From: Betaproteobacteria bacterium
GTDB lineage: Bacteria; Pseudomonadota; Gammaproteobacteria; Burkholderiales; SG8-41
Length of the DNA: 36,707 nt
Direction: 5' to 3'
Assembly: GCA_016868015.1 (NCBI GenBank)
Contig: VGIF01000015.1
Span: forward strand, 1-36,707
The notes beneath the pieces were generated by a model, which was not told where the DNA came from, did not search any database, and saw nothing but the letters and a program-made list of their open reading frames with translations. A program made the position numbers and the translations under genes. This document shows, in pieces, positions 1 to 8,159 of the stretch (the first letter of the stretch is position 1; the number at the start of each line of letters is the position of its first letter).

Positions 1-122
1 TCGTCTCAAGCGGGATTTGTATCGTCCTGTTCATCATGACGATCATCGCGCTCGCCGCGCCGTTCATACTGGCGCGTACCGCCTTGGGCAAGCGTAAGGC
101 CGTCGCAGCGCCCGCGGAATAG
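1..122 (+). CDS. C-terminal end of a membrane protein (partial)
   Basis: The frame is open from the window edge to a TAG at 120-122. It encodes about 39 residues: a strongly hydrophobic stretch (roughly VLFIMTIIALAAPFILA) followed by a short basic tail ending KRKAVAAPAE. This is the pattern of a last transmembrane helix with a cytoplasmic positively charged tail. The start and any diagnostic domain lie outside the window, so the family cannot be named. It converges on the minus-strand gene that ends at 188. Confidence 0.55.
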   Translation, partial: VSSGICIVLFIMTIIALAAPFILARTALGKRKAVAAPAE

Positions 123-187
123 CCGCATCGGCCAATGTGGATTCACGGGCATCGGCGGCGCAAAAGCGCAGGCGAGGATGCCGCGCT

Positions 188-613
188 TCACCCGCGCCGA
201 TAAGGAAAGCAGCGCGCCGGATCCAGCGTGAGCCCGTAGTGCCGGCCCAGCGCCTTGATGTCCTCCCCATACTTCGGATAAGGATCGGCATTCGCCGGCC
301 CCACCACGATCGGCCGGAATGAATGCTCGTTTTTGCCGGCGGGCGGCAGCATCGCGGTGGCGAGCCCGTTGCCCTCGCCATCACGCAGGGTGACGAAGAT
401 CGGCATCACTTTTTGCACGTGGGCCTTTAACCCGATCTTTTGCTCAAACGCCCAATTCGACGCCGGCGGCACGAAGCTCGTGGCCGCTGCCTCGGCTGCC
501 TGGCGGAAATATTTTTCGACCGCGTGGTTCATGAGCTGCGATTCCTTAATCGCCTCGCCCTCGGTCTGCATCCTGAACCAGGTGCCGTTGGGTGCATCGC
601 AAACGAACTGCAT
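188..613 (-). CDS. conserved hypothetical protein, 141 aa
   Basis: I do not recognise the family. The protein is soluble, with no signal peptide or membrane segment. It begins MQFVCDAPNG and has a helical, Glu/Ala-rich first half followed by a segment containing VTLRDGEGNGLATAMLPP. It ends with the motif-like tail LTLDPARCFPYRRG. I chose the ATG at 613 rather than one 10 codons upstream because AGAGG lies about 9 bases before it and the upstream extension (PFPRGRR) looks non-native. The gene is transcribed away from rnpB; the 195 bases between them hold a GC-rich stem-loop and the rnpB promoter. The consistent Pro/Gly-rich motifs suggest a real conserved protein, but no function can be inferred. 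Confidence 0.7.
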   Translation of the reverse strand: MQFVCDAPNGTWFRMQTEGEAIKESQLMNHAVEKYFRQAAEAAATSFVPPASNWAFEQKIGLKAHVQKVMPIFVTLRDGEGNGLATAMLPPAGKNEHSFRPIVVGPANADPYPKYGEDIKALGRHYGLTLDPARCFPYRRG

Positions 614-731
614 ACGCCTACCTCTTGGAAAAGGCACTTGCACATTATCTACCGCTCGCCGGTGCGCAACAACATGACGAAATTTTTAGCTAGCCCCTCA
701 CGCGATATTAAAAAGTGTGCCCCCACCCCTC

Positions 732-769
732 TTCCCTCCCCCGCGCGCGTTGCGCGCAAGGGAGGGGAA
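732..769. repeat. GC-rich imperfect stem-loop, REP-like
   Basis: CCTCCC (735-740) pairs with GGGAGG (760-765). The outer arms TTC and GAA extend the stem around a one-base bulge, and GCGCGC repeats form an inner stem. It lies between two divergent transcription units, so it is not the terminator of either. It resembles the short palindromic intergenic repeats common in Proteobacteria, but only one copy is visible here. Confidence 0.4.
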
Positions 770-772
770 ATT

Positions 773-800
773 TTGAGTTACTCGCTATCGCGGGTAGACT
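773..800 (+). promoter_or_regulatory. probable rnpB sigma70 promoter
   Basis: TTGAGT (773-778) and TAGACT (795-800) are separated by 16 bases. The -10 box ends 8 bases before the expected first base of RNase P RNA at 809, which is the right distance for a transcription start. The match to consensus is moderate, but the position is exactly as needed. Confidence 0.65.
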
Positions 801-808
801 AATCAACC

Positions 809-1184
809 GAAGTCGGCCAGACAGTCGCTGCGTGTGGGCGAAACCCGGTGTCGCAAGATGCCGGTGCCACGCGTAGAGGAAAGTCCGGGCTCCACAGGGC
901 AGGGTGGCGGGTAACACCCGTCCGTTATAGCCGCGAGCAATCGCGGTAAAGGCGAGGAATAGGGCCACAGAGACGAGTCCGTTTGTATTACTCGAAAGGG
1001 TGACGCAGGCGGGGTGAAACGCGGCAACCTCCACCCGGAGCAACACCAAATAGGCAAGCGATGAAGCGGCCCGCCGAGCTTGCGGGTAGGTGGCTAGAGC
1101 CGCGCAGCAATGCACGGCCCAGAGGAATGACTGTCAGGGGCGTCAAGCCTTATACAGAACCCGGCTTATCGGCCGACTTCGGAT
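809..1184 (+). ncRNA. rnpB: RNase P RNA, bacterial type A
   Basis: This is the catalytic RNA subunit of RNase P, which removes 5' leaders from tRNA precursors. The ends pair as helix P1: GAAGTCGGCC at 809-818 with GGCCGACTTC at 1171-1180. The universal P4-region block GAGGAAAGTCCGGGCTCC starts at about 876, and its partner ACAGAACCCGGCTTA occurs at about 1154-1168. GCCCAGAGGAATGACTGTC near 1118 is also typical. The length, about 376 nt, is normal for the A class. The order rnpB-mraZ is seen in betaproteobacteria. The 3' end is approximate. Confidence 0.96.
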
Positions 1185-1607
1185 CGATTATTAGTCGCGC
1201 GCAGCGCGACGCGGGAAACTTGCTTTCCCTGCGCAGCGAGGAGGGGGCAAGCCCTTGCGCAATCACGGTCCGGCGGCCGCGGCGTGAGTACTCACTGACC
1301 CGGCGTGCAGCCACAACGTATCCCCGGCCAACCCCGCCTGTTGTGGTGCAACCCGATCATTCGCGCAGCGATAGCGGTTACGCCAAGCCGAGCCTTTGGC
1401 TGATTGGTGCCGTTTCATGTTGCGGTACAGCAACGTACCGATATTGCCAGCGTTTTCGTACACTCAGCGTACAAAGTTAAAGTATAACTTTTTGATTGTT
1501 ATTTATCTTCATGTTTTAATTGTATTTTACGCCTATAGCAAAAGCGCCGCTCGCCTGGGGAAAATGACTTAAATCATTGTTTCAAAAACGAAAATCCTGA
1601 ACTTCCC
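1185..1607. other. non-coding spacer between rnpB and the mraZ promoter
   Basis: No convincing gene is visible. It contains a perfect 7-bp stem GTCGCGC/GCGCGAC (1194-1210, loop GCA) and then GGGAAA/TTTCCC (1213-1229), which could end or trim the rnpB transcript, although no T-tract follows. It also has a 12-base palindrome GTGAGTACTCAC (1284-1295), a stem GTTGC/GCAAC near 1420-1435, an AT-rich stretch (about 1470-1540), and the palindrome AATGACTTAAATCATT (1563-1578). A second possible promoter, TTGATT (1492-1497), 17 bases, TTTAAT (1515-1520), lies in the AT-rich part. Confidence 0.5.
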
Positions 1608-1636
1608 TTGACCCGAAAATAGTACTCCACTATAGT
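1608..1636 (+). promoter_or_regulatory. dcw operon promoter upstream of mraZ
   Basis: TTGACC (1608-1613), a 17-base spacer and TATAGT (1631-1636) make a near-consensus sigma70 promoter. Transcription would start near 1643, giving an untranslated leader of about 135 bases before the mraZ GTG. It corresponds to the known main promoter in front of mraZ in E. coli (Pmra). Confidence 0.8.
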
Positions 1637-1659
1637 GGTAAAAAGTGGTAAAAAGTGGG
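1635..1659 (+). promoter_or_regulatory. probable MraZ operator, three GTGG repeats
   Basis: GTGGT, GTGGT and GTGGG begin at 1635, 1645 and 1655, exactly 10 bases apart, with A-rich spacers. Known MraZ sites are direct repeats of a TGGGN/GTGG-type pentamer spaced by 5 bases upstream of mraZ. The array starts inside the -10 box and covers the likely start site, so bound MraZ would block RNA polymerase. Autorepression is inferred from that arrangement. Confidence 0.8.
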
Positions 1660-1778
1660 AAACATGAGTACTCGCTATCATCGATGGTTTGGGTGATGCC
1701 GCAAACAAGTGCATCGCTCAATGCGTCGGTTCTTGCGCCGGTTAGTGAGTACCCACCACCTTTTCTTGGGGGAATTCG

Positions 1779-2225
1779 GTGTTCCGCGGCACGTCGCAAC
1801 TGACGCTCGACAACAAAGGCAGGCTCGTGGTACCGGCGCGGCATCGCGACGTGCTGCTTGAGCGCTGCGGCGGGCACTTGGTGATTACCGCCGACCCCGA
1901 TCATTGCCTGCTGCTCTACCCGCTGCCCGAGTGGGAAGTCATTCAGCAAAAACTTGAAGGCCTCTCCAATCTTGATAAGCGCGTGCGCGAATTACAGCGC
2001 CGGCTGATTGGTTTCGCCGTCGACACCGAAATGGATGGCGCGGGGCGCGTGCTGGTCGCGCCGGAGTTGCGCAAGTATGCGCAGCTCGACAAGGACGTGG
2101 TGCTGGTGGGTCAAGGCAGGAAATTCGAGTTGTGGGCACAACCGCATTGGGACAGCGTGGTGGAAGCGCCGGGCGGACTCGCGCCGGAGGGCTTGCCGCC
2201 GCAGTTGGAGGGCTTGTCCTTGTGA
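1779..2225 (+). CDS. mraZ: MraZ, transcriptional regulator of the dcw cluster
   Basis: MraZ is a DNA-binding protein of the SpoVT/AbrB-like fold that forms ring oligomers and represses its own operon; it also affects rsmH dosage. The protein has 148 residues, the usual length, and starts FRGTSQLTLDNKGRLVVPARHRD, the first of the two duplicated MraZ half-domains. The second half contains DGAGRVLVAPELR. The start is GTG at 1779, preceded by GGGGGA about 6 bases upstream, and the protein aligns from residue 1 with the family. It is the first gene of the operon; rsmH begins 8 bases after its stop. The GTGG repeats at 1635-1659 are its probable binding site. Confidence 0.97.
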   Translation: MFRGTSQLTLDNKGRLVVPARHRDVLLERCGGHLVITADPDHCLLLYPLPEWEVIQQKLEGLSNLDKRVRELQRRLIGFAVDTEMDGAGRVLVAPELRKYAQLDKDVVLVGQGRKFELWAQPHWDSVVEAPGGLAPEGLPPQLEGLSL

Positions 2226-2232
2226 GCGTGTC

Positions 2233-3186
2233 GTGAGCACGGGTGGGCACCAGGCGGTATTGCTGGCGCAAGCGGTGGCGGGTTTGGCCGTACGAGCGGA
2301 TGGCGTTTATGTGGACGGCACGTTTGGGCGCGGTGGGCACAGCCGGCGGATTTTGAGTGCGTTGGGCGGGCGCGGACGATTGATCGCGCTGGATCGCGAC
2401 CCGCACGCGATCCGCGCGGGGGCGGCGATCAGCGATCCGCGCTTGACCTTGCTGCATGCGCGCTTTGGCGAGTTGGCGAAGGTGTTGGCGGGTGTGGGCG
2501 TGACGGCGGTTGACGGCATCTTGCTCGATTTGGGTGTGTCGTCACCGCAGTTGGACGATGCGGCGCGTGGTTTTAGTTTTCGTCTGGACGCGCCGCTCGA
2601 TATGCGCATGGACGCAAGTGTTGGCAGGACGGCGGGCGAGTGGTTGCAAACGGCGCCGCAATCGGAAATCAGGGAGGTCATTAAAACTTATGGTGAAGAG
2701 CGGTTTGCTAAGCAGATTGCAGCAGCGATTGTTGCGGCTCGATCGCAAGGCGTTATTGACGGCACACGACAACTTGCCCAGATCGTGGCGCACGCCGTCC
2801 CGGCGCGCGAGCCACGCCAGGACCCTGCGACGCGCACGTTTCAAGCTATACGGATTCACCTCAATCAGGAACTCGAGGAGCTAAGGCACGTGCTGCCGCA
2901 GAGCGTGCAATTGTTGACAAGCGGCGGGCGGCTCGCGGTGATCAGTTTTCACTCGCTGGAGGATCGCATCGTCAAGCGCTTTATGCGCGAGGCCGCCACC
3001 GGTGCGCCCGGTGTGCGCGTGCCCGAGCGCCTGGCGTTGCGCGCCCACGAAATGCCGCGGCCGCTGCTGCGCTTGATCGGCAAGGCACAACGGCCGGATG
3101 CAGCCGAAATCGCACAAAACCCGCGCGCGCGCAGCGCCATTTTGCGCGTGGCGCAACGCACGGATGCGGACCCGGTGACGCCATGA
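2233..3186 (+). CDS. rsmH: RsmH, 16S rRNA m4C1402 N4-methyltransferase
   Basis: RsmH (MraW) methylates the N4 of C1402 in 16S rRNA with S-adenosylmethionine. The 317-residue protein starts STGGHQAVLL and shows DGTFGRGGHSRRIL for SAM binding, ALDRDPHAI at the end of beta 2, and DGILLDLGVSSPQLD followed by GFSFRLDAPLDMRMD. VISFHSLEDRIVKRF is near the C-terminus. The frame stays open upstream into mraZ, but the family begins at MSTGGHQ, so the GTG at 2233 is the start. Only a weak ribosome site precedes it, and coupling to mraZ is likely. Its stop overlaps the ftsL start (ATGA at 3183). Confidence 0.97.
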   Translation: MSTGGHQAVLLAQAVAGLAVRADGVYVDGTFGRGGHSRRILSALGGRGRLIALDRDPHAIRAGAAISDPRLTLLHARFGELAKVLAGVGVTAVDGILLDLGVSSPQLDDAARGFSFRLDAPLDMRMDASVGRTAGEWLQTAPQSEIREVIKTYGEERFAKQIAAAIVAARSQGVIDGTRQLAQIVAHAVPAREPRQDPATRTFQAIRIHLNQELEELRHVLPQSVQLLTSGGRLAVISFHSLEDRIVKRFMREAATGAPGVRVPERLALRAHEMPRPLLRLIGKAQRPDAAEIAQNPRARSAILRVAQRTDADPVTP

Positions 3187-3482
3187 CCCGGCTTAACCTC
3201 GCCCTGCTCGCGGTATTGATGATCTGCGCCATTGCGCTGGTCACCTCGCAGCATCACGCACGCAAGCTCTACGTGCAATTGGAGCAGGAATTGGAGCGCG
3301 AAAAAAAATACGAGCTGGAGTTTAGCCGGCTGCAGCGCGAACAAGGGGAATGGTCCACGCACGCGCGCGTGGCAAAAATCGCCACGCAAAACCTGCGCAT
3401 GCGCGCACCTTCGGCCGAACGCACGCAGTTGGTGCCCTTCGTAGCCTATGCGCCGCCGCCCGCGGTGGAGGCGGCAAAATGA
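3183..3482 (+). CDS. ftsL: FtsL, divisome membrane protein
   Basis: FtsL is a small bitopic protein that joins FtsB and FtsQ in the divisome and helps activate FtsW-FtsI septal synthesis. The 99-residue sequence has a short N-terminus, one transmembrane helix (about residues 5-22), and a periplasmic charged coiled coil (about 27-60, QLEQELEREKKYELEFSRLQ). It ends in a variable tail. FtsL proteins are poorly conserved, so the assignment rests on size, topology and position between rsmH and ftsI. It is joined to both neighbours by ATGA overlaps. Confidence 0.93.
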   Translation: MTRLNLALLAVLMICAIALVTSQHHARKLYVQLEQELEREKKYELEFSRLQREQGEWSTHARVAKIATQNLRMRAPSAERTQLVPFVAYAPPPAVEAAK

Positions 3483-5233
3483 AGATAAACGCGCGCGACA
3501 GCGCGAAACCCGCGCCGCGCCTGCCGCGCTGGCGCTCATGGGCGTTGCTGTCAATCCTGTTGGGATGTTTCACGGTACTGACCGGGCGCGCGGTGTATTT
3601 GCAGGGGCTGAATCACGATTTTTATCAAGCCAAGGGCGAGGCGCGTTACCAGCGTTCGATGGAAATCGCCGCCATGCGCGGGGTGATCGTCGATCGCAAC
3701 AACAGTTTGTTGGCGATTTCCACGCCGGTGGAGTCGGTGGCGGCAAGCCCCGCGGACATCGACATTACCCGCGAACAATCGCGCAGGCTGGCGCGGCTGT
3801 TGCAGATCAAGGAAGCGGAACTCGCCCGCAAGCTCGAAGACCGCAATCGCGAGTTCGTTTATCTCAAACGTCAATTGCCGCCGGAGCAAGCGGCGAAGAT
3901 CGTCGAGCTTAATATTCCAGGGGTGTTCTTGCGGCGCGAGTTCCGCCGTGCCTACCCGGCGGGCGAGGAGCTTGCCCATGTGATCGGTTTGACCAATATC
4001 GACGGCAAGGGGCAGGAAGCGCTGGAACTCGCGCTGGAGCAAAAACTGCGCGGCAAGCCCGGCTTTCGCCGCGTGATCCGCGATCGCAAGGGCCGCATTG
4101 TCGAGGACGTGGAAAGTATTCGCGCGCCGCAGCACGGCGAACGCATCACGCTGACCATCGACGCCAAGCTGCAGCATCTGGCCAATCGCGAGCTTAAAAA
4201 GGCGCTGGCCCTGCACCGCGCGAAGGCGGGTGGTATCGTGGTGCTGGATGCGCAGACCGGTGAAGTGTTGGCGATGGCCAACCTGCCGACCTACGATCCG
4301 AACGACCGCGGCCAGATCGATCCCCAACGCAAGCGCAATCGCGCGGTCACCGATTTGTTCGAGCCGGGCTCGACCTTAAAGCCGTTCACCGTGGCCGCCG
4401 CGCTGGAGGCCGGCACGGCGGCGCCGGGTACGGTCATCCAAACCGGCGCGGGCCAACTCACCATCGGTAAACACACCATCAGCGACACGCAACCCGCCGG
4501 CGCCCTCACCGTGGCGCAGGTGGTGCAAAAGTCCTCCAACGTGGGCACCGCCAAGCTCGCGCTGCAGTTGCCCTCGGCGTCGATGTGGAATCTGTTTAAT
4601 GCCGTGGGCTTTGGCATCGCGCCCGACATCGGCTTTCCCGGCGCGGTGGCCGGTCGCTTGCGCGCGCATGAAAGCTGGCGCCCGATCGAGCAGGCGACCA
4701 TGTCCTACGGGCACGGCGTGTCGGTGTCGCTGCTGCAATTGGCGCGCGCCTACACCATTTTCGCTAGCGATGGTGAACTGAAACCGGCGACGCTGATCAG
4801 AGATGATGGCGCTGCCGCGCAAGCCGCCCAATCCACCCAATCCCAACGCGTGCTCTCGCCGCGCACCGCGCAAGCGGTGCGCCAGATGCTGGAAATGGCG
4901 GTCGCGCCCGGCGGCACCGGCCCCAAGGCGCAGGTCGCGGGCTACCGCGTGGCGGGCAAGACCGGTACCGCGCACAAGGTCGAAGGCCGCGGCTACGCGG
5001 CCAAACGTTACATCTCCTCGTTTGTGGGTTTTGCTCCGGTGTCCAATCCGCGATTGATCGTCGCGGTGATGATTGATGAACCGGGCGCGGGTCAGCATTA
5101 CGGCGGCCTGGTCGCCGCACCGGTGTTTAGCGAAGTGATCGGTGACGCGCTGCGCATGATGGGCGTGGCGCCGGATGCGCCGGTGGAGCGGATAACGTTG
5201 CCCACCGCGCCGTTGATTCGGGAAGAAGTGTGA
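3479..5233 (+). CDS. ftsI: FtsI (PBP3), septal peptidoglycan transpeptidase
   Basis: FtsI is the class B penicillin-binding protein that cross-links septal peptidoglycan together with FtsW. The 584-residue protein has a short basic cytoplasmic tail and one membrane helix (about 21-40). A dimerisation domain (beginning EIAAMRGVIVDRNN) is followed by the transpeptidase domain. The three active-site motifs are present: S298-T-L-K301, S352-S-N354 and K494-T-G496. I chose the ATG at 3479 because it overlaps the ftsL stop and gives the normal membrane-anchored N-terminus; the longer open frame back to 3350 is inside ftsL. murE follows after 10 bases. Confidence 0.97.
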   Translation: MKINARDSAKPAPRLPRWRSWALLSILLGCFTVLTGRAVYLQGLNHDFYQAKGEARYQRSMEIAAMRGVIVDRNNSLLAISTPVESVAASPADIDITREQSRRLARLLQIKEAELARKLEDRNREFVYLKRQLPPEQAAKIVELNIPGVFLRREFRRAYPAGEELAHVIGLTNIDGKGQEALELALEQKLRGKPGFRRVIRDRKGRIVEDVESIRAPQHGERITLTIDAKLQHLANRELKKALALHRAKAGGIVVLDAQTGEVLAMANLPTYDPNDRGQIDPQRKRNRAVTDLFEPGSTLKPFTVAAALEAGTAAPGTVIQTGAGQLTIGKHTISDTQPAGALTVAQVVQKSSNVGTAKLALQLPSASMWNLFNAVGFGIAPDIGFPGAVAGRLRAHESWRPIEQATMSYGHGVSVSLLQLARAYTIFASDGELKPATLIRDDGAAAQAAQSTQSQRVLSPRTAQAVRQMLEMAVAPGGTGPKAQVAGYRVAGKTGTAHKVEGRGYAAKRYISSFVGFAPVSNPRLIVAVMIDEPGAGQHYGGLVAAPVFSEVIGDALRMMGVAPDAPVERITLPTAPLIREEV

Positions 5234-5243
5234 AGGATTTCGC

Positions 5244-6734
5244 GTGAGGCGTGAGGCGAACAAGCCAGACTGGCGGGCGATCGATGCGTTGGGCATCCAG
5301 CGCTTGACCAGCGACAGTCGCGCGCTGCGCGCGGGGGACACCTTCGTCGCCTACCGCGGCGAGACGCGCGACGGGCGCGATTTCATCCCGCAAGCGATCG
5401 CCGCCGGCGCGCGCGCGGTGCTGTGGGAGTCGAGCGGCTTTCGCTGGAAAGACGCCTGGCGTGCCGCCAACCTCGGGGTGCGCGGCTTGCGTCACAACAT
5501 CGGATCGATTGCGAGCCATGTGTATGGCCGTCCGAGTTCGCGGATGTGGATGGTCGGCGTGACCGGCACCAACGGCAAAACCTCGTGCAGCCAGTGGATC
5601 GCGCAGGCGTTTGAGCAACTGGGGACGCGTTGCGCGGTGGCGGGCACGCTGGGCAATGGTTTTCCCGGCGCGCTTCAAGCGGGTGTAAACACCACGCCCG
5701 ACCCGGCGTGGCTGCACGGCCAGCTCAACGATTGGTATCGCGAGGGCGCGCGCGCGGTGGCGATGGAAGTTTCTTCGCACGGCCTGGAACAGGGGCGCGT
5801 GGCCGGTGTCGAGTTCGATGTGGCGATGTTTACCAATTTGACGCGCGACCATCTGGACTATCACGGCAGTATGGCCAACTATCGGCGCACCAAGCAGCGC
5901 TTGTTCGACTGGGAGACGCTGCAGTGGTCGCTGTTTAATCTGGACGACCGTTATGGCGCGGTGATGGCGGCGAACGCGCGGCGCCCCGCGCTGGGCATGC
6001 TCGGTTTCGGTTTTGAGCGCGCGCGCGGTGCGCGGCGCATGGCGCGGGTTGAGGGCCGCAATTTGCGCATGGGGCTTGATGGCGTTGCCTTTGACGCGCT
6101 GACCCCGTGGGGCACGCTCAAGGTTAAAAGCGCGGTGCTGGGCCGCTTTAATGCGTCGAACCTGCTGGGTGCGTTGGCAGTGCTGCTGGCGAGCGGCGCG
6201 CCACCGCGCGAAGTCGAGCGCGTACTGGCCACGCTCACGCCGGTGGCGGGGCGCGCGCAATCCTACGGCGGCGGCAAGCGCCCGCGGGTGGTGGTGGATT
6301 ACGCGCACACGCCGGATGCGCTGGAGAAAATGCTGGTGACGTTGCGCGAGCTTCTGCAGGGCTCACGCGGCAAGCGGCGCGGTCGGCTTACCTGTGTATT
6401 TGGCTGCGGCGGCGATCGCGATCGCGGCAAGCGCCCGATGATGGGGCGCATCGCCACGCGTCGCGCCGATCACGTGATTGTCACCAGTGACAATCCGCGT
6501 GGCGAAAGCCCGCGGGTGATTATCGAGGAAATCCTGCGCGGCGCCACTCGCGAATGCGAGGTGATCGAGGCGCGAGCCAGCGCCGTCAAGACCGCGATCG
6601 CCGCCGCGCGCGCGGGCGACATCGTGCTGGTGGCGGGCAAGGGCCACGAGCCGTACCAGGACATTCAAGGCGTGCGCCATCCGTACAGCGATGCGGCGGT
6701 GGTACAAGCCGCGCTGAAGGAGCATCACCCATGA
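5244..6734 (+). CDS. murE: MurE, UDP-MurNAc-L-Ala-D-Glu:meso-DAP ligase
   Basis: MurE adds meso-diaminopimelate to UDP-MurNAc-dipeptide in the cytoplasm, using ATP. The 496-residue protein has the Mur ligase three-domain order: an N-terminal uridine-binding part (TSDSRALRAGDTFVA), the ATP loop GTNGKTS at residues 108-114, and a C-terminal domain. The DNPR motif at 416-419 is the signature of DAP-specific enzymes; lysine-adding enzymes have a different tetrapeptide. It starts with GTG at 5244. Its stop overlaps the murF ATG at 6731. Confidence 0.97.
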   Translation: MRREANKPDWRAIDALGIQRLTSDSRALRAGDTFVAYRGETRDGRDFIPQAIAAGARAVLWESSGFRWKDAWRAANLGVRGLRHNIGSIASHVYGRPSSRMWMVGVTGTNGKTSCSQWIAQAFEQLGTRCAVAGTLGNGFPGALQAGVNTTPDPAWLHGQLNDWYREGARAVAMEVSSHGLEQGRVAGVEFDVAMFTNLTRDHLDYHGSMANYRRTKQRLFDWETLQWSLFNLDDRYGAVMAANARRPALGMLGFGFERARGARRMARVEGRNLRMGLDGVAFDALTPWGTLKVKSAVLGRFNASNLLGALAVLLASGAPPREVERVLATLTPVAGRAQSYGGGKRPRVVVDYAHTPDALEKMLVTLRELLQGSRGKRRGRLTCVFGCGGDRDRGKRPMMGRIATRRADHVIVTSDNPRGESPRVIIEEILRGATRECEVIEARASAVKTAIAAARAGDIVLVAGKGHEPYQDIQGVRHPYSDAAVVQAALKEHHP

Positions 6735-8101
6735 TGCGCGTAGCCGAAGCGGCGTTGGCGCTCGCCGCCGAACATCGCGGCGGCGATGTCACGTTTATGA
6801 GCGTAGGCACGGACAGCCGCGCGCTGCAACCGCAGGCGTTGTTTGTCGCGCTGCGCGGGCCGAATTTCGATGGGCATCAGTACATCGGCGCCGCGCGCGC
6901 GGGCGGGGCGGTGGCGGCGATCGCGGATACGGCGGGCGCGGCATTAGCGCCGCCGGACATGCCGTTGATCATCGTCAACGACACGCAGCAGGCGCTCACG
7001 CGGCTCGCATCCGCCTGGCGCAGCCGTTACCACGGCCCGCTGCTAGCGCTCACCGGCAGCAGCGGTAAAACCACGGTGAAGGAAATGCTTGCGGCCATCC
7101 TGCACGAAGTGGCGGGCGACGCGGTGCTCGCCACGCGCGGCAATCTCAATAACGAAATCGGCGTGCCGTTGACGTTGCTTCAGTTGCGCGCGCACCACCG
7201 TTACGCGGTGCTCGAACTGGGCATGAATCACGCGGGTGAAATCAGCCGGCTCACCCAACTCGCGCGCCCCGATGTGGCGTTGATTAACAACGCCGGGCGC
7301 GCGCACATCGAGTTTCTCGGCAGCGAAGAAGCCATCGCGCACGCCAAGGGCGAGATCTTCGAAGGGCTTAGCGCCGCGGGCACCGCGCTCATCAACGCGG
7401 ATGATCGCTACGCGCCACTTTGGATAAAAAACATCAATAAAATCAAATACTTACGATTTGGCCTTAAACGGGCGGCCGACATTAGCGCGAGCTACGCGCT
7501 GCACGCGTTGCACAGCGAAATCGAGTTGCGCACCCCCGCCGGCACGGTAAGCACCACCCTCAACGCGCCGGGCTTGCACAACGTGCATAACGCGCTCGCG
7601 GCGTGCGCCGGCGCCACGGCGCTAAACGTGCCGCTCACGGCCATCGCGGCGGGGCTGGCGAAATACGCGGGCGTCAGCGGCCGCTTGCAGCGCAAGACGG
7701 CGCGCGGCGGCGCCACCGTGATCGACGACACCTACAACGCCAATCCGGAATCGATGCGCGCGGCGATCGAGGTGCTGGCGCGCGTGCCGGGCCGGCGTTT
7801 ACTGGTGTTGGGCGACATGGGTGAGCTGGGCGAACGCGCCGAGGCATGCCATCGCGAACTGGGCGACTACGCGCGCGCCGCCGGCATCGAGCGCTTGTAC
7901 GCGCTGGGCGAACAATCCGCGCACGCCGTGGCGGCGTTCGGCGTGGGCGCGCGCCACTTCGCGACCATGGATGCGTTGACGGCGCAATTGACGGCGGAAC
8001 TCGCGCCGGTGCTCACCGTGTTGGTGAAGGGCTCGCGGTTTATGCAAATGGAGCGCGCGGTGGCGGCGTGCACCAATGACATTTCGGCGCCGCACCCATG
8101 A
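6731..8101 (+). CDS. murF: MurF, UDP-MurNAc-tripeptide:D-Ala-D-Ala ligase
   Basis: MurF joins the D-Ala-D-Ala made by Ddl to UDP-MurNAc-tripeptide, completing the pentapeptide precursor. The 456-residue protein shows [18 protein letters not shown] near the start and the ATP loop GSSGKTT at 109-115. [27 protein letters not shown] and [11 protein letters not shown] follow. GAAGGAG sits about 9 bases upstream of a double ATG; the first overlaps the murE stop. Residues 236-242 (NKIKYLR), in a normally variable linker, are encoded by the AT-rich 20-mer at 7436-7455, which stands out from the surrounding GC-rich codons. Confidence 0.97.
   Translation: MMRVAEAALALAAEHRGGDVTFMSVGTDSRALQPQALFVALRGPNFDGHQYIGAARAGGAVAAIADTAGAALAPPDMPLIIVNDTQQALTRLASAWRSRYHGPLLALTGSSGKTTVKEMLAAILHEVAGDAVLATRGNLNNEIGVPLTLLQLRAHHRYAVLELGMNHAGEISRLTQLARPDVALINNAGRAHIEFLGSEEAIAHAKGEIFEGLSAAGTALINADDRYAPLWIKNINKIKYLRFGLKRAADISASYALHALHSEIELRTPAGTVSTTLNAPGLHNVHNALAACAGATALNVPLTAIAAGLAKYAGVSGRLQRKTARGGATVIDDTYNANPESMRAAIEVLARVPGRRLLVLGDMGELGERAEACHRELGDYARAAGIERLYALGEQSAHAVAAFGVGARHFATMDALTAQLTAELAPVLTVLVKGSRFMQMERAVAACTNDISAPHP
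7436..7455 (+). repeat. AT-rich 20-mer motif, copy in murF
   Basis: The sequence AATAAAATCAAATACTTACG is identical to the copy at 26512-26531. Here it is read as Asn-Lys-Ile-Lys-Tyr-Leu-Arg. This is one of seven family members in the window. Confidence 0.75.
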
Positions 8102-8159
8102 AGCCTGCCATGACATCCGGCGGCAACGGCCCCGCTGCGGTTGCGATGAGAGGAAGCGC

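Noticed and set aside
1473-1491. AAAGTT/AACTTT inverted repeat as a terminator for rnpB
   Set aside because: The stem is six AT-rich pairs and too weak, and it is about 290 bases beyond the RNA end.
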